Below, piece after piece: positions 45,475-57,548 of a stretch of DNA of 64,000 bases. The DNA comes from Xiphydria camelus (lineage: Eukaryota > Arthropoda > Insecta > Hymenoptera > Xiphydriidae), in assembly GCA_963678675.1 (NCBI GenBank), contig OY783193.1, positions 2,301,501 to 2,365,500 of the forward strand, in the 5' to 3' direction. The notes under the pieces are model-generated. The model was not told the origin of the DNA. It saw only the letters and a program-made list of their open reading frames with translations, and did not search any database. The number at the start of each line of letters is the position of its first letter. Position 1 is the stretch's first letter. A program made the position numbers and the translations under genes.

Positions 45475-46215
45475 GGGTAAAGTCGGGTGAGATGGCGCAG
45501 CGGGTGAGACGGTTTAGTCAAATAATTTTTTTGTCTGTGTGGCAACATTGATTCAGTTGGCGACACTGATGATTAGTGCGCATGTGCAGTAAGTGTGTGT
45601 TACCGAACGGCTGTTTTTCTCATCAAAAGGTAAAATAAATAAAACTGTAAATAAATAAAACTGTTACTATAATAAATATAACTGTATATTGCACTGGCCC
45701 TGATTATTTTTTTGTGTAATAATTAGGCATCCAAAAGTGGCAGAAAAGCGAAATAACTTTTACGTGTTATTATTAAGATTTATTTTTTCTTAAAGATGTT
45801 TTAAGTTTATGTGGTTGGAACAATCAATACTTTGGTATTTTTATTTCAATTTAATTATTTAAGATGATTTTGTACTTTTGTTTTTGTTATTTGGAATTAA
45901 AAGTAGTTGCACTACTAGTAGTTGCAGTAGTAGTTTTAATTTTGAAGCCTATTCTTGGAGAACCACTCACCCCCACCAATTTTTTCGACTGCGCCATCTC
46001 AGCCATACTAGGGCGGGTGAGTTGGTTTTTGGTATATTTTCTTTTGACAAATTTTTTTGCAAAACTCGATAACACTTTTGGTCGTTCCTTTACAAATTCC
46101 TATATTTTATTGTTCGCTCTATCCACATTATCAATTAAGTACCTATTGCTTATTCTACAAATATAGTTTTTATACCACTTTAAAAAAAGGTGCGCTATCT
46201 CTCCCGACTTTACCC
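45475..46215. mobile_element. Tc1/mariner-type non-autonomous element L
   Basis: The ends GGGTAAAGTCGGGTGAGATG and its near-complement (GGGTAAAGTCGGGAGAGATA) are flanked by TA at 45473-45474 and 46216-46217. The 741-bp AT-rich interior has a hydrophobic 100-codon frame at 45864-46166 that resembles no transposase. Internal words GCGCCATCTCAG and GGGCGGGTGAGTTGG near 45993-46026 look like degenerate termini, so two elements may be joined head to tail. Confidence 0.75.
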
Positions 46216-46217
46216 TA

Positions 46218-46437
46218 CCACGTGAGGCTAAACTTACTCGCCAGGAAAGAAAATTCAATCGCTATTATCTCATTATCAATGAGTTTTTGGCCTACATCGA
46301 TTTAAGACTTTATTGTAGATTGAAACATAATCTTCAAAAAAAATATTACCTATGCAAATATGAGCCAAAAACTCATAAGTAATGAGATAATAGTGATTTG
46401 AGGTTCTTTCCTGGCGAGCAAGTTCAGCCTCACATGG
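46218..46437. mobile_element. family D hairpin element, copy 3
   Basis: CCACGTGAGGCTAAACTTAC to GTTCAGCCTCACATGG, flanked by TA at 46216-46217 and 46438-46439. The left TA is shared with the right flank of element L, so the two elements abut exactly. Confidence 0.85.
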
Positions 46438-47728
46438 TATACCTACGTCGATTCACGATAATAATAGAAATGATATTACAATAAATTTCGGAATTTCCAT
46501 TCGCGTGGGGTTGTCAATTAATAATGCATCAGATATCGCATTAGAGTGGAAGGATCCGCGATTCGACCGATCTTTCTTTTTTTTTTCCTTCCTCCACGTC
46601 CTTTCCGTCTCTCTTTGACGACGAAGAGAAACGGAGGACTTGTATATATATGTATATGTATACAGGGACTGCTTTTTCAATCCAGTCATCCATAATCGGA
46701 GGACGGATTACGTATGGATGTGATTCCGAATGGACGCCGTTGTCGCGAGGCGAGACACGCGAAAGGATCCAATAAGAATGGCCGGAAGGATCGCGGTAGC
46801 GACGGACCGTGGAAGGGAAACAGAGAACGGAACGAAATTTCAAATACAAATCGCATTGAATCCATCCGTGCGCCCCTTGCCACCTTCGTTGCTCCCTTTC
46901 CGCCCCCTCTCGTTCCATTCCACACACACACCCTCGCTTTCTCTCTGCATCCTTCTTTTTTTCATCCCCCCTGCCGATCTCGAACTCTATCCCGAATCAA
47001 AGGCCGTATTAGAGGTCGAATAAAATTGGAAGCGCGATTGAAAAATGATTCGTAATTTTTTTCCTCGCCGGCGATCTTTTATTTCGAGGTATATTTTAAA
47101 GCGCCCCGCACAGTCGCCAATCCTTTTATCCTGATTGTCCTCGGTCGCGACCGCTCCGCACCGTGTGACGGCATATATGCGCCGTATACAGTCGGGTTTC
47201 CGCGACATCGCCCTCTCGGGACGTCGGAATTTGGCACACCTCGAGCAGCGAGAGGTGAACGATTTTTCGGGCGTTCGACACTACTCGGCTAGACGATAAG
47301 CACCGAAAGGAACCGATTCAACGATTAAATCACGAGTCAATTTCGAGAAAACGTTAGGTACAGTTAATCGATTCTGTCGCTAAACCACGTCAATCGGAGT
47401 ACAGTGTTACTCGCGAGACTGTTTCGAAAAGTGGCGTTCAAGCGTCTCCGAAATACAATCTCCTGGAAGCATGATATTACGTCAACCTATACGAAAGGGA
47501 GGAACAGGGTCAACTCGTCGCATAAAGACAACGCATGACTGCGCCGAGCGTCCGGGAAGCTTCCAGACCTCGAACAGAGGGGCTGAACTTTCTGAGCGAC
47601 TGTACGCGAACTGGAAAATCCATTTCGTTTTAACTTGACGTTCAAATTGAATGTTTTGTAGTTGTGTCGGTGGGGGAAAGAGGTGGAATAAGGGGCGAAC
47701 GGGGGTGGCGAGGACGGAGGAGGGAGCG

Positions 47729-47732
<4 letters not shown>
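46438..47732. other. gene-free stretch
   Basis: TATA low-complexity DNA at about 46641-46660 and T/A-rich runs near 46572-46585. Frames on both strands without motifs. No gene recognised. Confidence 0.45.

Positions 47733-47783
<51 letters not shown>
47733..47783. repeat. (AG)n microsatellite, about 51 bp
   Basis: Uninterrupted AG dinucleotide repeat. The serine/leucine- and glutamate/arginine-repeat frames across it on both strands are artefacts. Confidence 0.95.
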
Positions 47784-47788
<5 letters not shown>

Positions 47789-49143
47789 CGCATCGCGGAA
47801 GGAGGCGGAGGAAGCTCTCCTCTTTTCCTTCTCTAAATCACGTTTATCAGGGGGCGGCTGTGGGGTGGGCCGCGACGAGGGGCGGCAGAGGGGCTACGGG
47901 GGAACCCCTCAAAAGCGCAGGGAGAAGGGGGAGACTCGCGGATATTGATTCCCGTGGGATGCGCGCGCGACGAGACTCAGAAGTCTATGTTACACCCGCG
48001 TGTACGTGCGAGGGGAGACTCGTGCGAGGTGCACTCGCACACGTACACACGCGAGCGCGCATGCGTGTGCTCGTGCGTGCACGCCCGCCTCCGAGGATGT
48101 AAGTAGGTGTATAACCGTGGGCACGGACGCGAAAGAGGTGGTGGTGGTGGCGATGACGACGGGGGTGGGGCGGTGCGCGCGGAGTAACGGGAGCAAAGAG
48201 GGCTGTAGCTTTTTACGAGCTCTAAAATTGAAGCCATTAGCTAACTTTACTGTAACTAGAAAATTGCCTTTCGCTAATTCGAATTTAGAAGCGAGCGAGT
48301 AGCTGCGCGATCCGCCGTCGAGCAAATGGGTATTCGGTGGTATCGACCTTGACGCGGGCAAGGGGAAATCGAATTAATCGATCAGCCGGGAGCTTCGGTG
48401 AGACTTGGCTCGCTTGCTCTATTTTCACGCGTTCGCCCTTGCGCGTGTATTATATTCGAGCGGGATGGGATTAAATACCCATTCGCGTTTTGTTCAAATC
48501 CACATTCCCATTCGAGGTAATTCGAGCATTGGAAGCAGTAATGATCTGATCGATATCACGAAAGAGCGGACGCATATGGCACCCATCTGTACAAATACAC
48601 ATATTAAGTAATATTCAGGTTTATTCATAGATATGTCGGAATATCGATGGTTTCCATTATCGATGGTTTCATGACACGCACATCACAAGTATAGGATATC
48701 GAATGTGCCCGGAAATTGAAGCTCGTCTCGCGCATTGAATCATTGTTCGAGCCCCGAGATGGTTTGGGAGAATTGACAACGCGACTCGTACCCTCGCGAG
48801 AAACGCTCGTGTTTCGAGATGAGGAAAGAGAGGGCGGAGTAGGCAGCTGAATGTATATTTGGGACGAAACCGTCGCTCGAAAAAGACAATTCAAATTAAT
48901 CGCTGTATTTATCGTACCGACGTATTTACGAAAAATTGTGCTTACACTGAAGAAACGTTTAGCATTTTATTTGTACAATTATATTTCGAAATCATTCGAT
49001 GTCGCTGATATCCCTGCTTGTTGATGACTCATGAAGCAGAAAACCCTGATGCATCCGGTGAGCCAACACCACCTAGAGTTGCTGTACAATTTACGTAGAT
49101 TTGTCTGTCCGGAAAACTACTAACATTGCCGTACAATATATCT
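47784..49143. other. gene-free stretch
   Basis: GC-rich to about 48200 (including a GTG repeat near 48139-48152), AT-richer afterwards. No gene or element recognised. Confidence 0.45.
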
Positions 49144-49288
49144 CTGAGGCCCGCTTGTCCAATATAAGTTCAAGGCTGGTTCAGCTTGAACCGCCGTTCT
49201 TGGTATATTATGCGTGACCCGAAATATACCAAGAACGGCGGTTCAAGCTGAACCAGCCTTGAACTTACATTGAACAAGTGGGCCTGAG
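49144..49288. repeat. near-perfect hairpin, arms about 66 bases
   Basis: The left arm 49144-49209 and right arm 49223-49288 are complementary apart from a few bases. The left contains CAAGGCTGGTTCAGCTTGAA and CCGCCGTTCTTGG, the right their complements. The 13-base loop contains GCGTGACC. No typical transposon ends or target duplication stand out, so it could be a foldback element, an inverted duplication or a structured RNA source. Confidence 0.85.
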
Positions 49289-49322
49289 TATATGACTTCG
49301 TCGTAACCTCGATTATTTATTA

Positions 49323-49535
49323 GGTTGTAACATAAATTTGGAATAACGTTTTTGACGTTGAGTCGACATTGGCGATTCAAAACGGCGTAATTTTTTAACC
49401 ACGAACCACAGCAAAACAGTTTATACGTTAAAATAACCGCAAGAAAACGAGATTTCAAATGAGGTATAACACGTGACTGAATTTGCTTTACACACCTGAA
49501 AAAAACAAGAATTATTCCAAATTTATGTTACAACC
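49323..49535. mobile_element. mariner-like miniature element
   Basis: The terminal repeat GGTTGTAACATAAATTTGGA, extended by ATAA, is found at both ends and flanked by TA at 49321-49322 and 49536-49537. Including the TA the ends read TTAGGTTG, as in several mariner transposons (established). The 213-bp body does not encode a transposase, so it is a deletion derivative or miniature element. Confidence 0.8.
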
Positions 49536-49595
49536 TAATATTTCACCCGCGCCGATACGAGTCACCCTCCACGGGGTCTCCGAAATCATCCATGA

Positions 49596-50057
49596 ATGGA
49601 GGCAGAGGACAGTCCGCAGGATCGCCCCGTCCCCGCCGTCGCAACCCTCACGCGGCGGCATTTAGCGCGCGGGGTCGTAAACTTCGGGCAGGCGGTAGTG
49701 AATGGGGCACTGGAGCACAGCCCTGAGGTCGCCGGCTGGCTGGCGAGTGGCACGCCGCGGGAGAGAGATAAGGATGGTAATAAGGGTGCGAAGGTTAGAC
49801 GAGGAGAGAGGGTTGGGACAGGCCGGGAGACGCCGAGGCGGCGAAGTGAGAGCGAGGGAGGAGGAGATCCGCGAGAGAGCGAGGGAGAGGAAGACGGCGA
49901 GAATTCAGATATCACGCCTGACCCCACGCGGTCGCCGGGCTCCTCTTCCTCGCTTCCTCTCTTGCCGGCTCGGGACGAAACCCGCGGCGTAAACCCGCAC
50001 CGCGCGCCACTACACTCCGCTCCACGGCCTGCCACCAGTCTACCGTTCGCTACCTAG
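49596..50057 (+). CDS. unidentified 153-codon open frame, doubtful
   Basis: An ATG directly after an in-frame TGA opens a frame starting MEAEDSPQDRPVPAVATL, followed by HLARGVVNFGQAVVNGALEH. The second half is a charged and serine-rich low-complexity tail. No family recognised. Composition favours open frames here, since the DNA is GC-rich and an antisense frame of 149 codons overlaps. It could be an exon of an unknown gene, a transposon gag-like fragment or chance. Confidence 0.2.
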   Translation: MEAEDSPQDRPVPAVATLTRRHLARGVVNFGQAVVNGALEHSPEVAGWLASGTPRERDKDGNKGAKVRRGERVGTGRETPRRRSESEGGGDPRESEGEEDGENSDITPDPTRSPGSSSSLPLLPARDETRGVNPHRAPLHSAPRPATSLPFAT

Positions 50058-50124
50058 TCTACTACTACCTACTACTACTACTACTGCTACCTCTACTACT
50101 GCTGCTACTACTACTACACTACTG
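50053..50124. repeat. imperfect (CTA)n repeat
   Basis: CTACTACTAC runs interrupted by CTG and CCT triplets over about 70 bases. Confidence 0.9.
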
Positions 50125-53100
50125 ACGCTGGAACGACGCGGCGACGACGCTACTGCGCGACCGAGACCTGAATGAAACTCACGTGAGGACCACGTGTTTG
50201 CCACAGCCGTGACCACCGGTGCCGCGAACGAGCGCCATTGGATTAATTATCGCCGCGGCTCGTCGTGGAATTGGCTGCGTTCCGCGACGATAGGTCCGAG
50301 GGAGGGTTGAACGTCGAGCGAGAGGCGTTTAACGAGAGCGAGATTGCGGGGGAAGGCTTTTTTTCTTTAATCGGAGTGAAATTCGACACGAGTAGAAGTC
50401 TCCGCGTGGAGAGATTGCGAGTCGATGGGAATGGGAGAGCGCGAGAGTTCGAGTAAGTTTGTTAATTTATTTACAGCATGGCCCGTGATATCATCGGGTT
50501 TATTGATACCCTATTTTTTTAATGATTCGTTGATGGGAAAAGCCTGGAGCTATCGACGAGATTGAGAATCAGTGGAAATGCCGTGCTTTTTTAAGGAAAT
50601 CCGCGCGATCTTCAACATACAATCCAGCCAGACATATGATGTAAATTTCGCAGCAACTTCATGAAAACCTAGATGTCGACGGTGTGTGTTTTACGAGACC
50701 TCCCTTGACACTGGTACATACTTATATAATCGAATGATGAAATTATGTTTCAGAAATAACAAGTAAATTTTACACGTTACTGTGTTTTATTAAGTTACAT
50801 TTTGCATACATTTATTTACAACGTCAAATTTAATTTATGACATGATTTTAATTTGATGTATCATTTACAATTTACACTTGTAACAAATGATATCTGTTAA
50901 TTCGACAAAAAAGTTAAGAAAATTTAAAACAACTCTAACTGTACGCATGCCGTGAATCAGGAAGTCCGAATATGTACACAAATTCGGTTTTGGTTCACAA
51001 TCGGAAATGAAGCGCGAGGTGAGATAACGATGGATTGATCAGAATGGCACGTGATATTTTGTACTCGTTAACGTTAACGTCGGTTAGTCAGTCCGAGAGA
51101 AAATTCGAAATGTTGCAATTGTATATATGGAGTGCTGATAATTTAATGTTCATGGATCGTAATGATGGAAAGCACGGAAGGATTCTTCTCGTATCGACAC
51201 AACGATCGCCGGATCGTTATCCCGATGCGGCACTCAAAACCGCGGGTAGACCAATGATTCGCTCGTTTTATCTAAGAGTTTTAATGACAGGGTCCGTCGG
51301 AGATAAACTCGCGGAGAATTATACGAGTCTTGCGTTATCCCGCCCCCGCCCCCCTCTCCGCGAGACGTTTTCCGGAGCACAGCTGTGATGACGAATCGAG
51401 TCGAATAATACCTAACGTAGGTGCAACCGAGTTATTTTCCGCAGCTCGACTTCGTGTCTAAAATCAAGTCGCTCGAAAATGGTAACCGTATATATTATAT
51501 TATAATTAAACTCGAGCGCTCGTAATGAATTATTGATCGGTGTCGAGGAAAGGCGCACGGTATATCGCCTTAATTGCGTTTGCCATCGACAAACATGCAC
51601 CGTCGTTTCGTCATCCACAATTCGACGATCGCGCGCCGCGGGTATCAACAATACTCGGAAGAGCGCATTTGCTCGGAGAGTCGAAAGAAAACATGAAATA
51701 CGATATTTTACGCCCGGGAAACGCGCGCGCGATACGGCGTTGCCCTCGATTTTCGCGATTGGCAACCACTGCGCGACGCGTTGCACGGAAAAACAGGTTT
51801 GTCAACGAGGACGGCCGTCTCTCGCGACTATGGTTGTGTCAGTCTGTACTCTTTTGATTCTATTGTTGGATTTATTCTCAGCGAATGGGAGGAAAGCACC
51901 GCGACGCGAGTCCTAAGCCTTGTTTAGAATGCGCACGAGCAGTTGTCGGAGTCCTGGTGATCCTCGTCTTTATATTCGTATCTGAATTTTAGACTGTCAT
52001 TTCTATGTTTGATGATATGAAATTTATCTTCCTTGATTCTATCATCTTTTTTAATTTTATTCCATCAATCTTTCGAACCGTATTCGTGAGAGCATCTTAC
52101 CGCATGACTGACCATTCTGTTGGTAAGCACTAATCATCAGTTCATCATATTTGAATAAGTTTATTCATAAATTATATAATAAGTCCTAAAGATCTCAGGG
52201 GTTTTTCAATTTTAAACTTAGTTAATCTTACAAAGGCAGACTATGTATTCATTCACAGACAGAAGTTAAAGTTTATCTTCAAAAAGCAAAATATGCAATC
52301 CTCCAAATCAACTGTTATCCGAAGAAAAAATATCGAATACTTGGTTTAACGAATGACGTACGTACATAACTACACATGGCATGATTTGCGTATTGCCTTT
52401 CGGGAAAATATTGAAGACGCTGTAACTTTTTTTTTCGAACGACTGCAAACGATGCAAACTCCACTGCAAACAATTATAAATGATTCTAAAGGGACAGCAA
52501 AAAGCCGTTTTGACGTAGAGCAAAAATTAATAAAGTCGTCCTTCTGAAAACGTTGTAACATATTTTTGGAACAACTAAGTACAAACAAGTTTATCGAGTA
52601 GAGTTTCCATAAGAATTCAATCATTCTCGAGAGAACTTGATCCTCAAATTTTCTGTCGTTCCATTTGCGAGAATCCACTGTTGCCATAGAGATTCGCCGC
52701 TGACGCATCCAGGCCTTCATATTTGCTACCGCACATGTATTTGGGGCAAATTTTCGCTCACCCTTCGTTACATCCCAAGACGTCCGTCCTCGTCGCGGCG
52801 CGAGCAGTGAACCCTTCCCGTTTCCGTTGTTCCGCGGTTCAGAAGCGACGCGGGACGTTCTCGTTCCGGCTGGCACTGCGCATGGAGGAGTCCGCGAATC
52901 CTGCCGCCGCGGAGACATCGGCCAGGTAGAGAGCGGACGGGTGGTGGGGTGGGCCATCCCGCGCACTACACCGTCGGCAACTATCGCAGCAGCACGCACC
53001 GCGCACACGGAACAAGTCGAACCCAACCTCGCGTAATACGCGACCCAACCCGACCCGACCTCGCGCCTCGACCGCGTGCGTACGCGTATCCTTGACTGGC

Positions 53101-53335
53101 CGTCACTTGACACCTCGCCGGGGACTTGTCGCTGGTCCAGTGATAATCGAGTGTCCACGTGAGGTGTTTCTTCGGAGTCGAGATACTCGAGCGCGCGTCT
53201 CGATTTTTCGCCGTCGAACTAATTCGCGCCGGATCGTCGTTCGCTCCGAGAAAATCAACGTCGAGTAACGCTTCGTTTCACTCGCGACCGGAGATCGTGG
53301 TGCTTCGGTGGCGAGAGCCCGAAACTCCGCGAAGG

Positions 53336-53336
<1 letters not shown>
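50125..53336. other. gene-free stretch with two opposed open frames near its end
   Basis: AT-rich at 50460-50960 and 51930-52680, CpG-rich elsewhere. At 52353-52547 (plus) a frame encodes TYVHNYTWHDLRIAFRENIE and a further 44 residues. A 262-codon minus frame covers 52370-53158. Neither is recognised; the plus frame looks more protein-like but could be a transposon fragment. No gene called. Confidence 0.35.
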
Positions 53337-53370
<34 letters not shown>

Positions 53371-54566
53371 GAAACTAATGGTCTTGTGCGCGACGATTAA
53401 AAATCAGTGTTTCGAATAATTAGGATCGACATTGACACGGGCGATGACGCCGAGCGAGTGAGTTTTTGGAGAAGGTTGTGTCCTTTGCGAGGGAATTGGT
53501 ACACTATTTTGGGAGTTCAAGTTTTTAGATTTTTTGACCACGTGCGCGCGATCTGTTTTGGCTTTCCCGGCTAACGTCGCTCGGGTCACACGCGCGGATC
53601 GATCGGGATTTTATTCACGAACGGGAGAGCGCGACCGGCTGTTGATCGCTCGGAAAATTCGTCAAGTAGAATCATCACGAGACATTCGCGCCGTTGAATT
53701 CGCCGTTCGAATTTATTTCACTCGCGACGCGGATACTCGCGTTCACCCTCGGATAGGGTAACAGTACCTACGAGTCGCTCGTAACTCTGAAATGCGCGCA
53801 CAGTGCCGGCAACCATAGTCCGTCTCGCCTACTACGTTACGCACGCTCGCGCCACCACTGTGTAACCGCGGGGGGAGGGCGTCCGCCAGTCGTATCGGTA
53901 TACTCGTGCCGCCACGAACCCGGCTCGACGTCTCAGCGCCCGGAGTCGCTCGGATCGCATCGTTCCTCGAAATTTGGAGATATCGCGCGATTTTTGCCTC
54001 GCCCGGGAAATCGAGGAGGGCACCTCGTCGACGATTTTCCCCCGGCGAACGTCGATTGCCTTCGCGTCGCGAACTGTGATTCGGCGGAGTGGCAGCAGCT
54101 TCGACGGGAGCGTGACAGTTTGAAATATAGCGACTCGAGTCAAACGAGCGTCCGCGCACGCGGAGACAGCGAGTCTGAATAAAACATCGCGACCGCGTTC
54201 GACGATCGAGTGTTTTCATAATTTTCCATAGTTTTTTCGGGAGCGGTCCTCGAACGGAGATCCGATATAATGCGGGAAGGAAAGGTCGCGCTCGGATGCT
54301 CAACGACCAGCGTCGCGTCGTCGTCGTCGTCCGTGTAAAGAAATCGTAAACAAACGAACGACAGTCGACGGCGAACACATACAGCGCACATCGCACGACG
54401 CGACGGAGTGCGCACGAAAGTTAACACCCGGAGAGTGACACACGCTTTTGTTCGACCGTACAATGAGCGACGGCATAGTCGGTGCAATTGCGATCAGTTT
54501 GTTCGGTACTAGTTCATTGTGTGCCGGTGTGTGCTAAACGGTTTTTTTCACGAGGGCTCATTCCAG
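53337..54566 (+). promoter_or_regulatory. probable promoter/5' untranslated region of the gene starting at 54593
   Basis: A CpG-rich block with a GA repeat at 53337-53364, the kind of sequence bound by GAGA factor at insect promoters (established for Drosophila). It leads to a polypyrimidine tract and TTCCAG at 54561-54566, a plausible 3' splice site just before the coding start. No transcription start can be fixed from sequence alone. Confidence 0.3.
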
Positions 54567-54592
54567 GCGAGGAGAAGAAGAAGAGGGACAAC

Positions 54593-54664
54593 ATGGATGC
54601 TGGCTACTCCATGCTCAGCGGTAACCTCGATGTCTGCAGAATGTTCGACGAGTATTCGTACAAG
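54593..54664 (+). CDS. probable first coding exon of an unidentified gene
   Basis: ATG in a strong context (GGACAACATGGATG) opens 24 codons beginning MDAGYSMLSGNLDVCRMFDE and ending YSYK. The exon ends exactly at AAG|GCAAGT, the extended consensus of GC-AG introns, in phase 0. A splice acceptor-like TTCCAG|GCGAGG lies 26 bases upstream of the ATG, so a non-coding exon may precede it. I do not recognise the protein. No second exon was found in the remaining 9.3 kb, so the intron would be long, as is usual for the first intron of insect regulatory genes (inference). Without a GC donor the frame would read on to a stop at 54749-54751. Confidence 0.45.
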
Positions 54665-55559
54665 GCAAGTGTCTTATTTTGTGAAGTGATTTTTGGTGGT
54701 CCGCCATCTTGGCTGGGTTTTGGCTGCGCACAATTTTTTGCACGTGATTGAAGCGCCACGTTGGATAGGAGCGAATATAATAGCAAGGAAAGCATTATCT
54801 TTGCGAGATGTGATCCGCTTCGATTCCGCGAAGTACCTATGCGAGGCATTTTTTTTGCGTCGACGTGCTTCGGAATCTGGATAGCTGTACAACCTGTACA
54901 AAAGCTTCGACGATTATTTGCGAACGGTTTTTCTGATATCGTCGAAGTTAGAGATGTACGTCTTTATTATATCCGATGAGTTCTACTGATATTTGTTATT
55001 CAGTTTTGTTCAGTAATTGTTCTAAATGTGGGAACCTGTGGTATCTATCCGCAAGTGGCGTACGTAATTTATCACTTGGGAAATTAATCGCGCGGTTATG
55101 TCGACTCTACGACGTTTCGAAGGAGCGTCTCGCGTTCGGAGTGTACGTATTATTTATGCCGAGACAGCGGGAAGCACAGAATCGAGGACAGGTTAGAAAA
55201 TGCTGATGCTCGCTTCGTCGCTCTTGCTGCCTCGACGTTTGATATTCGAGTGCGTTTGCCACTCCCCTCCTCTCCTCCCTGCTACTACACTCTGCACCTT
55301 CAGAAATTAAATTTCACGCGTCACGCGGAAAATCACCGTGTGTCGCGGCTATATATATATACGTCGCTATTTCTCTTCCGCTATCTCGCTGAGAATTTGC
55401 GCGGCGTTTCCCCGGTGATGTGCGCGATTTTGACGCTTTATCGCGGGCATTTCGAGCGGGCGAATATCACGTGACGCGTTTGGGATCGAAACGCACGTGG
55501 CGAAATATTCAGACGGAAGCATCGGAAAACTATAAAGCTCCGTCGTGTATCCTACACGA
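54665..55559. other. probable intron or intergenic DNA
   Basis: No exon, RNA or element recognised. A TA run lies at about 55353-55361. Confidence 0.4.
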
Positions 55560-55815
55560 AATCCGGCCAGGAATCGATGGCGTTTAATTCGATCTTCCCA
55601 AAAAGAAATATTCATATTTTTAAATTCACTTTGTAATCTGTATACATATTTAATATCACGCGATAAAGAAACCGTCTGACGGAAATAACACAAAATCCGG
55701 CCAGGAATCGATGGCGTTTAATACAGTCTCCCTAAAAAAACTATTCATATTTTTAAATTCATTGTAATCTGTAACACATATTTAATATCACACGAAAAGG
55801 AGACTGTCCGCAAAG
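55560..55815 (+). repeat. two direct repeats, period 134 bp
   Basis: AATCCGGCCAGGAATCGATG begins at 55560 and again at 55694. The copies continue through TTCATATTTTTAAATTCA and ACATATTTAATATCAC with small differences. The second copy runs directly into repeat M. Confidence 0.85.
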
Positions 55816-56055
55816 TTAATTATTCGCCGAGTTATGAGCGCATTTCTCTACGACACGTTGTGACGTCATCGAGACGCAAGAAAGACGCTCTAATGCCAAG
55901 CAACGAGTGCGAGAGAGATGGTCTTACAGCACGATGACGCAGCTGCATTTCAAAATATCCTTTTCCATCTTTGACAAGGCCGACAGTGAAAAATGAAATT
56001 ATACGGGATAAATAATGTTGTCCAAATTTTCCAAACCTGCAATAAAAAAAAATTT
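55816..56055 (-). repeat. dispersed repeat M, copy 2
   Basis: Matches 4765-5012 in inverted orientation through CGCCGAGTTATGAGCGC, AACGAGTGCGAGAGAGAT and ATTCGGTTTTC-adjacent AT-rich DNA. TGACGTCA is at 55861-55868, as in copy 1. It is non-coding. Confidence 0.65.
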
Positions 56056-57548
56056 GCGGGAAAACCGAATTCCGCGTTCAAAACTCAATGGCTGGTACTC
56101 GAGTCGATACTAGGTTTGGGCCTACAAAATTTACAAATACTATTTTGAACCTAAACTAGTATTCGTAAACGTTAAAGATCCAAATCTGGTATTAAAATTT
56201 TGACTCGGGTAGGTTCTCGAAGGTTTACAGCTCGAACGAGAACACAGCGGTTCCCTCTGTGTACCTACACGTCTCCGACGCCTTTGCATAACGCGTTCAT
56301 ATTCATGCGAGCGTACAATAAGCCGGTATTCATACCCGGCGTATTTATGTATGCGACGAGTGACGTAAGAAGCCCGTAATTCGTCGGTTTGTACGGGACG
56401 AAACTTTAATTCGGGATCGATCGAAGTCAAGTCCGGCTGCAGACTTGCTCTCGGCTTTCATCGAAGTACGCAAATTCGCGGAACAGAGACGGAAGTAGAA
56501 GGCGATATTCATTCTGGACCGATCAAAGAGCAACACCCCCCCCCCCCTGCCCGAAGCGATTCTCCGCGCCGCGCGCGAGTAAATTGACGAATGGAGCATC
56601 TTTGAAATTTGACTTCACGCCGGCGACGCGACGCCGCTTTTAATTGCATTGGCAACCAGTCAGAACCGCGTTTCTTTCGTGTTCGTTGTGAATTGAAATT
56701 CTTCCACGCGCCATATTTATAACTTCAAAGGAACTAGCGAGCCGGGGCGTGCTGCGCGCGTTTCTCTGCGTTGGGAACGACGCGATTAAGAAATCAGGTT
56801 GGATTCGTGACTTTCCGTTACCCGAGACTCGAACACGCTGTAAGAAAAACCGTAAGATCGCCTCCTTTTAAGTTTTTCATTCGACTTGAAATATCAATTT
56901 TTGTCCCACTCGTGAAAAAAATCGAGAAGAAACGGCGGACCGCGGGGAAACTTTCGACAACGAGTCCAATTCCGCGCGAACTGCAGAATTTGTTTTCGAA
57001 CGAGTTTTTTTCTTTATCGTCGCACCTTCAATGCTTCGTCGTTGGTCGATAAAAAGAGAAGCGCAGTTCCCCCGTTTGGCTGCATCACCGTGAATGGGTT
57101 AATCAGGGGGTAGCACCAGCGAGCCACATTCGCGTCACCTAGTGGCTTTCGAAATGCAGAAAGGGGAAGAAAAAAGTCGTTGAAAGCTCTTCTGTAAAGC
57201 GCCGAGCTGTCGGTTTAAATAGACTCGCGGGAACGTATGCACGCGTAGTTGCGCTCTCGCTACATCCGTAAGGAGTTATCGGGCTGCAGCGGGAACTGCA
57301 TTGAGTTTGCACAGTTGGAGCTCGATTACAGCACGACCGTGTAAACGAGGATGCAACGAGAACTTCGAGTGAATGTTACCAGATACACGCGAACGTATCG
57401 AGAGCTGCGTACAATGGCGTGGCCACGATGCGATTATTATCGTTATCGGAACGAGGAGAGCGGATCTGTATTCCAATGATATAGGGACTTCTTAAAAGAC
57501 TCCTGTCCTGGTTGGATTCACTAGGGAAGCCGTCATGTTTCTTCTAAG
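56056..57548. other. gene-free stretch
   Basis: Includes a C run near 56533-56546. No gene, RNA or element recognised. Confidence 0.45.

Noticed and set aside
52370..53158. A 262-codon minus-strand frame
   Set aside because: The first half is CpG-rich with low-complexity composition. The second half is antisense to a frame that looks more protein-like. No motif or splice support.
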